NCBI GenBank assembly: GCA_016794595.1
Contig: JAEUJN010000053.1
Location: 1 to 32,230, forward strand
DNA from: Kineosporiaceae bacterium
GTDB taxonomy: Bacteria > Actinomycetota > Actinomycetes > Actinomycetales > Kineosporiaceae
Length of the DNA: 32,230 nt
Direction: 5' to 3'
This document shows positions 1 to 8,849 of the stretch, in pieces. The stretch's first letter is position 1; each line of letters opens with the position of its first letter. The notes beneath the pieces are model-generated. The model saw nothing but the letters and a program-made list of their open reading frames with translations. It did not search any database and was not told the origin of the DNA. Both the position numbers and the translations under genes were made by a program.

Positions 1-55
1 CCCCGGCTCGCCGACGGGGCTACAGCCTCACCTGCTGCCCGTCGACACGTATGGG

Positions 56-2476
56 GTGCCGTCCGACGCCGACTCGACGAGCACCCGCGAGGCGTTGCCG
101 GCTGGATCCCCGCAGCGGTGGGTGATCCGCTCCGGCCACCGGGTGCGCTCCTGGCGCACCCTGATCACGGTGATCCTGCTGATCATCATGGGCTCCGCGG
201 CCGGGGCGTTCACCCTTGCCCTCGAGCACTCGGCTCTGGCGGCCATCGAGTCCGAGACCGATCTGCACCAGGTGGCCAGCGAACTGCACCGGATCGACGC
301 CCTCGAGTGGCGGCTGAGTGCGGGCAGCGCGACCCCGGACGAGGTCCGGGTCCGGCTCGCCGCGTCGTCCGCGGTGATCGAGCACCTGCTGGCCGACGCC
401 GCGGCCGAGCAACTCCACCCCACCGAGACCGAGAGCCTGCGCCGGGACTTCGCCCTGTATCGGGACGCCCTCGAGCGGGAGATCCGCTTCATCGAGCATG
501 GCGTCGACCAGCAGGCTCGCGAGGTGGACGCCTTCCTGGTCGACCCGCTCTTCGAGAGCCTGGTCAGCGCCATCGCGCAGTACAACGAGCGGCTGCGCGC
601 CGACGCCGAGCGCCAGTCGAGAACCAGCGACATCGGCATCCTGCTGACCCTGGCCACCCTGCTGGGAATCTGTACCTGGATCCTCGACCGCCGGGTGCGT
701 TCCGACGTCCAGCACCGGGCCGAACACGAGGCCGGCGCTCGCTACCGCGCCCTGATCGACCAGTCCTCCGACCTGGTCATGGTCGTGGATCCCACCGGGC
801 ACCCGAGCTTCGTCAGTCCCTCGGCCGAGCGATTCCTGGCCCAGCACCCCACCGGACGTCCCGGTCCGGGACTGCTCGACGTCGTCCACGCCGAGGACCG
901 CGACCTGGTGCGGGAGCGCCTGGCCGACCTCAGGGCCGGCGCCGGATTGGCCGCGCTCTCGGTCCGCCTGGGCAGTGGTCACTCGTGGCGCGACTTCGAG
1001 CTCGCTGCCGAGGACCTGACCGCCGAGCCCTCGGTGCAGGGCATCGTGATCACCGCCCACGACGTCACCGAACGTCAGGCCCTGCAGTCCGAACTGACCC
1101 ACCAGGCCATGCACGACGGACTCACCGGACTGCCGAACCGTGTCCTTCTCGCGCAGAGGGTCGAGGAGGCCCTCGGCACCGACGACCTGCCTGCCTCGGC
1201 CCTGCTGCTGATCGACCTCGACCGGTTCAAGGAGGTCAACGACACCCTCGGCCACCACATCGGCGACCAGCTGCTGGTCCAGATCGGCCGGCGCCTGGAC
1301 CACGTCGTCCGCCCCGGTGACACCATCGCCCGGCTGGGGGGCGACGAGTTCGCCGTCCTGCTGGTCGGCGTCGCCTCCCAGGAGAGGGCCTGTGCCATCG
1401 CCCGGCGGGCACTCGACTCCTTGACCCAGCCGTTCCGGATCGAGGGACTGGACCTGCAGGTGGAGGCGAGCATCGGCGTGGTGCTCTCGGGCGAGCACGG
1501 CGAGGACGTGCCGACCCTGATGCAGCGGGCCGACATCGCCATGTACGTCGCCAAGGCGCGCGGCATCGGCGTGTTCGCCTACGACCCGGACACCGATGAC
1601 CACCACCCCGAACGGTTGGCCCTGTTGGGCGACCTGCGCCGCGCCCTGGACGGCGACGAGCTGCTGATCCACGTACAGCCACAGGTGAGCCTCAGCAGCG
1701 GTGAGCTCATCGGCGTCGAGGCGCTCGTGCGCTGGCAGCACCCCGAGCGCGGACTGGTCTTCCCCGACGACTTCCTCCCGGTGGCCGAACACACCGGCTT
1801 GATCATGCCGCTGACCGCCCGGGTGCTCGAGCTCGCCGTCCGCCAGGCCCGCCGCTGGATCGATGCCGGCACCCCCACCCCGATCTCGGTCAACCTGTCG
1901 GCGCGCAACCTGCTGGACGACGAGCTGGCCGCCGGGGTCGCCCAGCTCCTGCACCGCCACGCGGTTCCGGCGGAGCTGCTGGTCCTCGAGGTCACCGAGT
2001 CGGCCATCATGAGCGAACCCGCCCGGGCGACCGAGGTGCTGCGCGAGCTGACCGCGAGCGGGCTGCGAATCGCCATCGACGACTTCGGGGTCGGCTTCAC
2101 CAGCCTGGCCCAGCTGCGCGACCTGCCGCTGTACGAGCTCAAGATCGACCGCTCGTTCGTGATGACCATGGCCGAGGACCGCAGCAACGACGTCATCGTG
2201 CGCAGCATGCTCGACCTCGGCCACAACCTCGGCCTGCGCACCGTCGCCGAGGGCGTGGAGAACCCCGCGACCATGGCCCTGCTGCGCGCCTACGGCTGCG
2301 ACATCGTGCAGGGCTACCACCTGGCGCGTCCCCTGCCCATCGAGGCGTTCGACACCTGGCGCGGACAGCACCTTCCCTGGCCCGTCCCCGGGCCGCGCTC
2401 CGTCGAGGGCACCCCCCGGACGGCGCCGGTGACGCCCCCAGCGCAGCACCGCGACCGTCAGGGCGCCGACGGCTGA
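56..2476 (+). CDS. Membrane-bound PAS-GGDEF-EAL cyclic-di-GMP turnover protein
   Basis: Predicted bifunctional diguanylate cyclase / c-di-GMP phosphodiesterase at the inner membrane. An N-terminal transmembrane helix (about residues 36-56), an extracytoplasmic sensor stretch (about 57-190) and a second helix (about 193-212) precede a PAS domain (about 230-345), a GGDEF domain (about 350-510) and an EAL domain (about 525-785). The active-site motif GGDEF is intact at 428-432, with an RxxD inhibitory site (RPGD, 419-422) exactly five residues before it. The EAL motif is intact at 555-557, followed by LEVTES, DDFG (about 675-678) and a C-terminal AEGVE. Both halves therefore look catalytically competent; which activity dominates cannot be read from sequence. 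The GTG at 56 has no clear ribosome binding site and the frame is open back to the window edge, so the true start may lie upstream. It is the only plus-strand gene and converges on der with a 24-nt gap. Confidence 0.9.
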   Translation: MPSDADSTSTREALPAGSPQRWVIRSGHRVRSWRTLITVILLIIMGSAAGAFTLALEHSALAAIESETDLHQVASELHRIDALEWRLSAGSATPDEVRVRLAASSAVIEHLLADAAAEQLHPTETESLRRDFALYRDALEREIRFIEHGVDQQAREVDAFLVDPLFESLVSAIAQYNERLRADAERQSRTSDIGILLTLATLLGICTWILDRRVRSDVQHRAEHEAGARYRALIDQSSDLVMVVDPTGHPSFVSPSAERFLAQHPTGRPGPGLLDVVHAEDRDLVRERLADLRAGAGLAALSVRLGSGHSWRDFELAAEDLTAEPSVQGIVITAHDVTERQALQSELTHQAMHDGLTGLPNRVLLAQRVEEALGTDDLPASALLLIDLDRFKEVNDTLGHHIGDQLLVQIGRRLDHVVRPGDTIARLGGDEFAVLLVGVASQERACAIARRALDSLTQPFRIEGLDLQVEASIGVVLSGEHGEDVPTLMQRADIAMYVAKARGIGVFAYDPDTDDHHPERLALLGDLRRALDGDELLIHVQPQVSLSSGELIGVEALVRWQHPERGLVFPDDFLPVAEHTGLIMPLTARVLELAVRQARRWIDAGTPTPISVNLSARNLLDDELAAGVAQLLHRHAVPAELLVLEVTESAIMSEPARATEVLRELTASGLRIAIDDFGVGFTSLAQLRDLPLYELKIDRSFVMTMAEDRSNDVIVRSMLDLGHNLGLRTVAEGVENPATMALLRAYGCDIVQGYHLARPLPIEAFDTWRGQHLPWPVPGPRSVEGTPRTAPVTPPAQHRDRQGADG

Positions 2477-2500
2477 CCACCACGGGTCGAGCAGCCAACC

Positions 2501-3937
2501 TCAGCGGCGGCGCTTCTCCCGCGCGCGCACCGACACCTCGATCGGGGTGCCGCTGAACCCGAACTCCTCCCGCAGCCGGCGTTCCACGAAGCGGCGGTAC
2601 CCCGCCTCCAGGAAGCCCGTGGTGAACAGCACGAACCGTGGCGGTCGGGTGGCGGCCTGGGTGCCGAACAGGATGCGCGGCTGTTTGCCCCCCCGCAACG
2701 GGTGCGGGTGGGCGGCCACGATCTCGGCCAGCACCGCGTTCAGTTTGGCCGTCGGCACCCGCTGCTCCCACGAGGCCAGCGCGACGTCCAGCGCCGTGGC
2801 CAGCCGGTCCACGTGCCAGCGGGTCCTGGCCGACACGTTCACCCGCGGCGCCCAGGTCACCTGCACCAGGTCCTGCTCGAACTCGCGCTCGAGGTAGCGG
2901 CGGCGCTCCTCGTCGACCAGGTCCCACTTGTTGTAGGCGAGCACCAGGCCGCGCCCGGCATCGACCACCATCTGGACCACCCGGGTGTCCTGCTCGGTCA
3001 GCGGCTCCTCGGCGTCCAGCAACACCACGGCCACCTCGGCCTTCTCCAGTGCCGCCCGGGTCCGCAGCGAGGCGTAGAAGTCCGCCCCGTGACTCTGGTG
3101 CACCTTGCGCCGGATCCCGGCGGTGTCCACCACCCGCCAGGGCCGCCCACCGATCTCGACCACCTCGTCCACGGGGTCACGCGTGGTCCCGGCGGTGGCG
3201 TCGACCACCACCCGTTCGCGCCCGGCGAGGGCGTTGAGCAGGCTGGACTTGCCGACGTTGGGCCGGCCGAGCAGGGCCACCCGGCGCAACCCGTCCTGCT
3301 CGGCGCCGCTGACCCCCGACACCTCGGGCAGCACGGCCAGGCAGGCATCGAGCAGGTCGCCGCTGCCCCGACCGTGCACGGCCGAGACCGGGTGGGGCTC
3401 CCCCAACCCGAGGTTCCACAGTGCCGCGGCGTCCGCCTCGCCCCGCTGGTCGTCGACCTTGTTCGCCGCCAGGACGACGGGCTTCCCGCTGCGGCGCAGC
3501 AGCTTCACGACGGCCTCGTCGGTATCGGTGGCGCCCACCGTGGCGTCCACCACGAACAGCACCGCGTCCGCCAGGTCCACGGCGAGTTCGGCCTGCTCGG
3601 CCACCCGGGCCGCCATCCCCCGGACGTCGCGCTCCCACCCGCCGGTGTCGACCACCAGGAAGGCGCGCCCGGACCACTCGGCCGGGTAGCTGACCCGGTC
3701 CCGGGTCACCCCCGGGAAGTCCTCCACCACCGCCTCACGCCGGCCCAGGATGCGGTTGACCAGGGTGGACTTGCCGACGTTGGGCCGGCCCACCACCGCC
3801 AGCACCGGCAACGGGCCGGCAACGGCCTCCCGGTCGGGATCGAGGTCTCCCGCGGCCAGCAGCGCGCGGTCCTCCTCGGACAGGTCGTACTCGTCGAGCC
3901 CGGCGATCAACGCCCGGCCGACATCCGGCTCACTCAT
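2501..3937 (-). CDS. der: Ribosome-assembly GTPase Der (EngA)
   Basis: Essential double-domain GTPase that acts in maturation of the 50S ribosomal subunit. Two tandem G domains are visible: the first with P-loop GRPNVGKST (50-58), DTGG (97-100) and NKVD (159-162); the second with a second GRPNVGKS near 224, DTAG near 275 and NKWD near 334. A KH-like C-terminal domain (about 375-478) ends in a basic tail. The 478-residue length is usual for actinobacterial Der, including an N-terminal extension before the first P-loop. I chose ATG at 3937 because it forms an ATGA overlap with the cmk stop, implying translational coupling; a GTG seven codons upstream (3958) is a possible alternative. The cmk-der pair is conserved in actinobacteria. 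Confidence 0.97.
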   Translation of the reverse strand: MSEPDVGRALIAGLDEYDLSEEDRALLAAGDLDPDREAVAGPLPVLAVVGRPNVGKSTLVNRILGRREAVVEDFPGVTRDRVSYPAEWSGRAFLVVDTGGWERDVRGMAARVAEQAELAVDLADAVLFVVDATVGATDTDEAVVKLLRRSGKPVVLAANKVDDQRGEADAAALWNLGLGEPHPVSAVHGRGSGDLLDACLAVLPEVSGVSGAEQDGLRRVALLGRPNVGKSSLLNALAGRERVVVDATAGTTRDPVDEVVEIGGRPWRVVDTAGIRRKVHQSHGADFYASLRTRAALEKAEVAVVLLDAEEPLTEQDTRVVQMVVDAGRGLVLAYNKWDLVDEERRRYLEREFEQDLVQVTWAPRVNVSARTRWHVDRLATALDVALASWEQRVPTAKLNAVLAEIVAAHPHPLRGGKQPRILFGTQAATRPPRFVLFTTGFLEAGYRRFVERRLREEFGFSGTPIEVSVRAREKRRR

Positions 3938-4671
3938 CCCACGCTCACGTTCCCGCACACGCTCAGCACTGCCTGGACGGTCTGCTCGAAGGTCAGACCG
4001 GAGGAATCCAACTCCAGCACGCCGTCTGCCGCCGTGTGGAAGCTCGACACCGTCGCATCGTCGGCGTCCCGGCGCACCACCACATCCCGCAGGGCGGCCA
4101 CGGTCTCGGCGCTCGCCTCACCGTGCACCTCGCGCGCGCGGCGCGCCAACCGGGTGGCCTCGGTCGCGGTCAGCAGCAGCCGGACGTCGGCGTCCGGGGC
4201 GACGACGGTGGTGATGTCACGGCCCTCGGCGACCATCCCCCGGCCGTCGGCGCGGGCGGCGTCGATCAACTCCCGCTGCCGCCGCCTCAGCTCGGCGCGC
4301 ACCCCGAGGTTGGTGGCCACTGCGCTCACCGCGGCCGAGATCCGGTGCTCGCGGATCTCATCGGTCACCTCGACCCAGCGATCCTGGTGCCGGACGGCGA
4401 CCAGCGCGTCGTCCGGGTCGGTGGAGATCTCGAGCCCCAGCGCCACCGTGTGCGCTGCCACGGCGTCCTGGGCAGCCTCACCGGCACCGGTGTCCAGACC
4501 GCAAGCGAGCACCGACCAGCACACCGCGCGGTACATCGCCCCGGTGTCCAGGTAGCGCAGTCCGAGCCGGCGGGCCACCTCACGCGACACGCTGGACTTG
4601 CCGGACCCGCTGGGCCCGTCCACCGCGACGACCAGGCCGCGCTCGCGGCGTCCCGTGCCTTCGTCGGACAC
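3934..4671 (-). CDS. cmk: Cytidylate kinase (CMP/dCMP kinase)
   Basis: Transfers phosphate from ATP to CMP or dCMP, feeding the CTP/dCTP pool in the cytoplasm. The P-loop GPSGSGKSS is at 19-27, the substrate-side motif LDTGAMYRA at 41-49, and EGRDITTVV at 149-157, where many homologues have GTVV. The length of 245 residues is slightly above the usual 225-235. The GTG start at 4671 is backed by a strong GGAGG placed 7 nt upstream. The stop overlaps the der start by 4 nt (ATGA). A 110-nt gap separates it from the MFS gene upstream, and I see no convincing terminator or promoter in that gap. Confidence 0.96.
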   Translation of the reverse strand: MSDEGTGRRERGLVVAVDGPSGSGKSSVSREVARRLGLRYLDTGAMYRAVCWSVLACGLDTGAGEAAQDAVAAHTVALGLEISTDPDDALVAVRHQDRWVEVTDEIREHRISAAVSAVATNLGVRAELRRRQRELIDAARADGRGMVAEGRDITTVVAPDADVRLLLTATEATRLARRAREVHGEASAETVAALRDVVVRRDADDATVSSFHTAADGVLELDSSGLTFEQTVQAVLSVCGNVSVG

Positions 4672-4781
4672 GTTCGACCTCCGGGTGGTCGTCTCGGGGG
4701 ATTCCCGCCATGGACGGGCCCGGGACTGGGTGACTGGGTGGGATGTGCCGGTCGGCGCTCGGGATCGCGCTGGACAGCGCC

Positions 4782-5978
4782 TCAGGATATCGGCTCGGCC
4801 GGGGGGCTCGGTCGTCCGGCCGCGCGGTGCACCCAGTACCCCACCCAGCCGGCGCCGGCCAGGGTGACCAGCCCGGTCAGGACGACGGCCGCCGCCAGCG
4901 GGGCGACCGCCGCCAGCGCGGCCAGTACCAGCGGGCCGCCGACCTGCCCGGCCTCACCGCACGTCCGCCAGGCACCCAGGAACTGCGAGCGCCCTCGCAC
5001 CGGGGCGCTGTCGGCCCCCAGCGTCATCACGACGCCCGAGCCCAGACCGTTGCCGATGCCGATCAGCACCGAGACCGCCAGCACGGCCCAGGCCCCGTGG
5101 GCGAGCGCCAGGGCAGCGAAGCCGACGGACATCAGTCCCACGCAGGTCACCGCGACCCAGAACCGGCCGTGGTGGTCCATGATCCATCCCGCCGGGTAGA
5201 ACAACAGGATCTCCACCCCGACCGAGACCGCGACGATCACCGAGATCAGCTCGGCGCCGAGGCCGACGTGCTCGGCCCACAACGGCACCAGCACCGCCCG
5301 GATCGCCCGCGTCCCCGAGATCACGATCACCGAGGTGCCCAGGGTGGCCAGCACCCACCGGTGACGTGCCAGCACCTCCCGCAGGGTGGTGTCACCGTGC
5401 TCGGCCCGCGCCAACGCACTCAGATCCGGCATGGTCAGCGCCAGCCCAGCAGCCGCCAACGAGGTCACCGCCGCCAGCAGGAACGGTGCCCGGATGCCCC
5501 AGCCTCCGATCAGCACCGCCCCGAGCAGCGGCCCGATCAGCATGCCGATCCGGTGCGTACCGCCGAGGGCCGACAGCGCCCTCGCCCGCAGGGCGGGCGG
5601 CACGGCGTCGATCATGTACCCCTGCCGGGCCAGCAGGAACACGGTCCACGCCAGGTTGCTCACCAGGATCGTCAGCAGGAACAGCCACAACGTGGGGACG
5701 ATCGCCGTGGCCGCCGTCGCGGCGGCCTCGACGATGCCCGCCGCCACCAGCGCCCGCCGCTCCCCCACCCGGGCGACCAGAGCGCCGGCCGGCAGCGAGC
5801 CGACCAGCGGGCCGAGCGCGGCGAGCCCGATCACCGTGGCGGCCAGGTGGACGCTGGCCCCGAGGTCACGCGCCAGCAGTGGCAGCACCGCCGCGGTGGC
5901 GCCGTAGCCGATGGCGGCCAGCGACGAGGGCCCGTAGGCGGTCAGCGCGATCGAGCGCAGCCGGAATTCCTCCGACAC
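4782..5978 (-). CDS. Major facilitator superfamily transporter
   Basis: A 398-residue integral membrane protein with about 12 hydrophobic segments arranged as two halves around a charged loop (near ARAEHGDTTLREVLARH). The loop LVARVGERRALV after the second helix resembles the MFS motif-A signature. Substrate unknown; the family is typically proton-driven drug or metabolite efflux. The GTG start at 5978 is strongly supported by the ribosome binding site GGGGGAGGGGGG a few bases upstream. A longer reading from 6005 would be encoded by half of a palindrome and is unlikely. The gene sits between tyrA and cmk, which lie closer together in related genomes, so it looks like an insertion into the conserved block, although its GC content and codon use match its neighbours. 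Confidence 0.85.
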   Translation of the reverse strand: MSEEFRLRSIALTAYGPSSLAAIGYGATAAVLPLLARDLGASVHLAATVIGLAALGPLVGSLPAGALVARVGERRALVAAGIVEAAATAATAIVPTLWLFLLTILVSNLAWTVFLLARQGYMIDAVPPALRARALSALGGTHRIGMLIGPLLGAVLIGGWGIRAPFLLAAVTSLAAAGLALTMPDLSALARAEHGDTTLREVLARHRWVLATLGTSVIVISGTRAIRAVLVPLWAEHVGLGAELISVIVAVSVGVEILLFYPAGWIMDHHGRFWVAVTCVGLMSVGFAALALAHGAWAVLAVSVLIGIGNGLGSGVVMTLGADSAPVRGRSQFLGAWRTCGEAGQVGGPLVLAALAAVAPLAAAVVLTGLVTLAGAGWVGYWVHRAAGRPSPPAEPIS

Positions 5979-5991
5979 TGTCCCCCCTCCC

Positions 5992-6035
5992 CCGTGATCA
6001 TGCACTTTCGACTATTCGAAAGTGCATGATCACGG
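5992..6035. terminator. Perfect 20-bp-arm palindrome after tyrA, likely bidirectional hairpin
   Basis: Positions 5992-6011 and 6016-6035 are exact reverse complements around the 4-nt loop CTAT. The arms contain GTGATCATGCACTTTCG. The element begins 6 nt past the tyrA stop (6042) and ends directly against the ribosome binding site of the MFS gene. There is no T-tract, which is common in high-GC genomes. Termination of the parA-tyrA transcript is the simplest reading. A dispersed intergenic repeat, or control of MFS translation by masking its ribosome binding site, are alternatives. Confidence 0.8.
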
Positions 6036-6041
6036 CGGGTG

Positions 6042-7163
6042 TCAGCCGACGATCTGCCAGCCGTGCTCGGCCAGCGCTCGCTCCAGGTCCTCGCGGGCAG
6101 CAGGCAACACCGACAGATCGACCAGGCCGACCGCACGGCCGGGAGCGTGTTCGAGGGTCAGCTCCTCGATGTTCACCCCGGCGTCCCCGGTGTCGGCGAA
6201 CAGCCGGGCCAGCGCCCCGGGCTCGTCCGGGATCGCCACCGTGACCGAGGCGAACGCCGTCGGGCGCGTGCCGTGCTTGCCCGGCAGCCGCTCGCGCCCC
6301 GACCGTCCGGCGGCGACCGCCCGGGCGATGTCGGCGCGCGCGCCCCGGGCCGGGGCGGCGTCCTGCTCGACCGCCAGGGCGTCCAGCGCGTTCAGCACGC
6401 CGTCCAGGTCGTCGCGGACGGCGCGCAGCACCGCCGCCACCGGACCGGCGTTCGCCGCCAGGATCTGGGCCCACAGCGTCGGGTCGCTGCCCGCGATCCG
6501 GGTGACATCGCGCAGGCCCTGCCCGGCGATCGCCACCGCCGCATCCGGCGCGTGCTGCAACCGCCCGGCCACCAGGCTCGCCATGACCTGGGGAGTGTGC
6601 GAGATCAGGGCCACCGCATCGTCGTGCTCGGCGGCGGACATCGTGACCACCGTCGCCCCGAGCGCACTCGCCAGTCCCCGGACGGCGTCCACCCGGCGAG
6701 GGTCGTTCTTCGGCGTCGGGCAGATCACCCACGGGCGGCCCAGGAACAGGTCACCGCGGGCGGCCACGGCCCCCGAACGTTCCCGCCCGGCCATCGGGTG
6801 CCCGCCGACGTAGCGGGCGGCATCGCCCCCGGCAGCGAGGACGGCGTCCAGCACGCTGGCCTTCACGCTGGCCACGTCGGTCACCGTGGCCCGCGGGTGG
6901 CGGGCCAACTCCGACAGCACGACCTGGGCCGCGACATCGGGCGGGCAGGCCACCACGACCAGGTCCGGTTCGACCTCCCCCCGGTCGATCTCGCCGGCAC
7001 CCAGGTCCCTGGCCAGGGCCAGGGAGGTCGGCGAGGGGTCGGAGAGCACGATCCGCACGCCGTCCACCCGCGAACTCAGGCCGAGCGCGACCGAGGTACC
7101 GAGCAAGCCGGTGCCGACCACGCGCACCACCTCGGGGCGCGCGGACGCGGCGTCCGAGATCAC
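6042..7163 (-). CDS. tyrA: Prephenate dehydrogenase with C-terminal ACT domain
   Basis: Oxidatively decarboxylates prephenate to 4-hydroxyphenylpyruvate for tyrosine synthesis, using a nicotinamide cofactor. The Rossmann motif GTGLLG is at 17-22, the active-site segment GGHPMAGRERSG near 120-131 (His122), and ISHTPQVMASLVAG follows further on. Residues about 304-373 form an ACT regulatory domain (IPDEPGALARLF), so feedback by an aromatic amino acid is likely. The length is 373 residues. The start is GTG at 7163, 7 nt after the rluB stop, with only a weak ribosome binding site, so translation is probably coupled. It is the last gene before the 5992-6035 palindrome. Confidence 0.95.
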   Translation of the reverse strand: MISDAASARPEVVRVVGTGLLGTSVALGLSSRVDGVRIVLSDPSPTSLALARDLGAGEIDRGEVEPDLVVVACPPDVAAQVVLSELARHPRATVTDVASVKASVLDAVLAAGGDAARYVGGHPMAGRERSGAVAARGDLFLGRPWVICPTPKNDPRRVDAVRGLASALGATVVTMSAAEHDDAVALISHTPQVMASLVAGRLQHAPDAAVAIAGQGLRDVTRIAGSDPTLWAQILAANAGPVAAVLRAVRDDLDGVLNALDALAVEQDAAPARGARADIARAVAAGRSGRERLPGKHGTRPTAFASVTVAIPDEPGALARLFADTGDAGVNIEELTLEHAPGRAVGLVDLSVLPAAREDLERALAEHGWQIVG

Positions 7164-7170
7164 GCCAGGC

Positions 7171-8184
7171 TCACAGCTCGACGCTGGCCATCAGCGACCC
7201 CAGCTCGGGCCCGCTGATCACCCGGTGGCGGCCCGTCCGCAGGTCGCCCAGGCGGATCGGCCCGATCTGGGTGCGCACCAACTGCAGTACCGGATGCCCG
7301 GCCGCCTCCATCAGCCGCCGGATCACCCGGTTGCGACCGTCGTGCAGGATCAGCTCGATCAGGGCGTGCCCGGGGCGGGCGTCGACCACCCGGAAGGAGT
7401 CGACCGCAGCCGGCCCGTCGTCCAGCTCGATGCCCGCGAGCAGCTGGCGGCCCAGGTGACGCGGCACCGCGCTGCCGGTGACGGCGATCTCGACCAGGTA
7501 GGTCTTGGGCACCTCGTACCGCGGGTGGGCCAGCCGGTTGGCCAGCTCCCCGTCGGTGGTCAGCAGGATCAGTCCCTCCGAGTCGGCGTCCAGGCGGCCG
7601 ACGTGGAACAGCCGCTCCTCACGCCCGCTCACCAGATCGCCGAGGTTCGCCCGGCCCTGAGGATCGCTCATGGCCGACAGGACGCCGAGCGGCTTGTTCA
7701 GTGCCAGCGTCACCACCGAGTCGTCCAGCTGCACCCGCAGCCCGTCGACGTGCACCACCGCGCGCCGGGGATCGACCCGGACCCCCAGCTCGGTGACCAG
7801 CTGTCCGTCGACCTCGACCCGGCCGGCCGCGATCAGCTCCTCGCAGGCCCGCCGGGACCCGAGGCCGGCATGGGCGAGCACCTTCTGCAACCGGACGCCG
7901 TCCGGGTCATGAACGTCCAGCGGCGGTTTCGGCGGGCCGGTCCGCACCTTGCCGGGCACCTTGCCGGTCACACTGCCGGACCCGCGCTGACCAGCCGGAC
8001 CGCCCGGGGTGGCCGGGCGAGCGGGCTTGCCGGAACGAAGGGGCTTGCCCGAACGCGGGGGCTTGCCGCCACTGGTGGACTTGGCACCGCTGGTGGACTT
8101 GGCACCGCTGGTGGACTTGGCACCGCTGGTGGGCTTGCCGCCGCTGGTGGGCTTGCCGTTGCGGCGACTCGGTGGCGGCGTCAT
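7171..8184 (-). CDS. rluB: 23S rRNA pseudouridine synthase, RsuA/RluB family, with repetitive basic N-terminus
   Basis: Isomerises a specific uridine in rRNA to pseudouridine. An S4 RNA-binding domain (RLQKVLAHAGLGSRRACEEL, about 98-117 onward) precedes the catalytic domain, which has the family motif GRLDADSEGLILLTTDG at 196-212; the catalytic aspartate is Asp199. The first 90 residues are unusual: a Lys/Ser/Thr/Gly/Pro-rich disordered tail with six-residue repeats of the type TSGAKS. These are encoded by five near-identical 18-bp units. The tail may add RNA affinity (inference). The start ATG at 8184 overlaps the scpB stop as ATGA. The position after scpAB matches Bacillus rluB and M. tuberculosis Rv1711. 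The exact target position is not provable from sequence. Confidence 0.93.
   Translation of the reverse strand: MTPPPSRRNGKPTSGGKPTSGAKSTSGAKSTSGAKSTSGGKPPRSGKPLRSGKPARPATPGGPAGQRGSGSVTGKVPGKVRTGPPKPPLDVHDPDGVRLQKVLAHAGLGSRRACEELIAAGRVEVDGQLVTELGVRVDPRRAVVHVDGLRVQLDDSVVTLALNKPLGVLSAMSDPQGRANLGDLVSGREERLFHVGRLDADSEGLILLTTDGELANRLAHPRYEVPKTYLVEIAVTGSAVPRHLGRQLLAGIELDDGPAAVDSFRVVDARPGHALIELILHDGRNRVIRRLMEAAGHPVLQLVRTQIGPIRLGDLRTGRHRVISGPELGSLMASVEL
8069..8158 (-). repeat. Five tandem 18-bp repeats inside the rluB N-terminus
   Basis: Units at 8069-8086, 8087-8104, 8105-8122, 8123-8140 and 8141-8158 differ at only a few positions; the second and third are identical, as are the fourth and fifth. 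On the plus strand each reads roughly CCGCTGGTGGACTTGGCA. Because 18 is a multiple of three, gain or loss of units keeps rluB in frame and changes only the length of the tail. Confidence 0.92.
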
Positions 8185-8849
8185 GCCGTCCCCCCGACCC
8201 CGAGCTCCTCGAGCGCGTCCACCTCGGGCAGGAACGGGGCCAACGCCGGGAGCTCATCGATCGAGACCAGCCCCACCCGGTTCAGGAAATAGGTGGTGGT
8301 GCGGTAGAGCACCGCACCGGTCTCGGGGTCGTGGCCGGCCTCCTCCACCAGTCCGCGGGTGAGCAGGGTGCGCATGACCGCGTCCACGTTCACCCCGCGG
8401 ATCGCCCCCACCCGGGCCCTGCTGACCGGTTGCCGGTAGGCGACGATGGCCAGGGTCTCCAGAGCCGCCTGGGTCAGTTTGGCGGTCTGGCCGTCCAGCA
8501 TGAAGCGCTCGACGGCCGGGGCGTACGCCGCCCGGCTGTAGATCCGCCAGCCCCCGGCCACCTGCCGCAACTCGAAGCCTCGTCCGGCGGCGTCGTAGTC
8601 GGCGGCCAGGTCGGCCAGCAGGACGCCCACGGTGTCCGTGGTCAGTCCCAGCGCCGAGGCCAGGGCCACCTCGCTCACCGGCTCGTCGACCACCATGACC
8701 ACAGCCTCCACGGCCCCTCGGGCACCGGAGGGCATGGCCTCCAGATCGAGCTCGAGCTGGCCTGCCTCGGCCGGAGCCGGGCGCGCCGTGGTCGTGGGGG
8801 CGTCGTCGACGGCCGCGGCGGCGGCAGTGACCTCACTGTGTTCGCTCAT
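8181..8849 (-). CDS. scpB: Segregation and condensation protein ScpB
   Basis: Winged-helix (kite) subunit of the SMC-ScpAB condensin complex, which compacts and segregates the chromosome. A disordered Ala-rich N-terminus (about residues 1-35) is followed by two winged-helix domains. The typical segments KLTQAALETLAIVAYRQPVS and IRGVNVDAVMRTLLTRGLV are clear. From ATG 8849 the protein has 222 residues; this start has a GGAG upstream and overlaps the scpA stop by 17 nt. A frame extension to 8909 lies wholly inside scpA and is not supported. The stop overlaps rluB by 4 nt. Confidence 0.95.
   Translation of the reverse strand: MSEHSEVTAAAAAVDDAPTTTARPAPAEAGQLELDLEAMPSGARGAVEAVVMVVDEPVSEVALASALGLTTDTVGVLLADLAADYDAAGRGFELRQVAGGWRIYSRAAYAPAVERFMLDGQTAKLTQAALETLAIVAYRQPVSRARVGAIRGVNVDAVMRTLLTRGLVEEAGHDPETGAVLYRTTTYFLNRVGLVSIDELPALAPFLPEVDALEELGVGGTA

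Noticed and set aside
20-2449. 809-codon minus-strand frame opposite the GGDEF-EAL gene
   Set aside because: Mirror artefact of GC-rich codons; the plus strand carries intact GGDEF and EAL motifs.
2702-4555. Long plus-strand frame opposite der and cmk
   Set aside because: Low-complexity composition and no motifs; both der and cmk are unambiguous on the minus strand.
5979-6005. Nine extra N-terminal residues on the MFS transporter
   Set aside because: They would be encoded by the palindrome and the ribosome binding site itself; GTG 5978 has a far better context.
8069-8158. CRISPR-like array
   Set aside because: Units are directly contiguous with no spacers, and they translate as a hexapeptide repeat within rluB.
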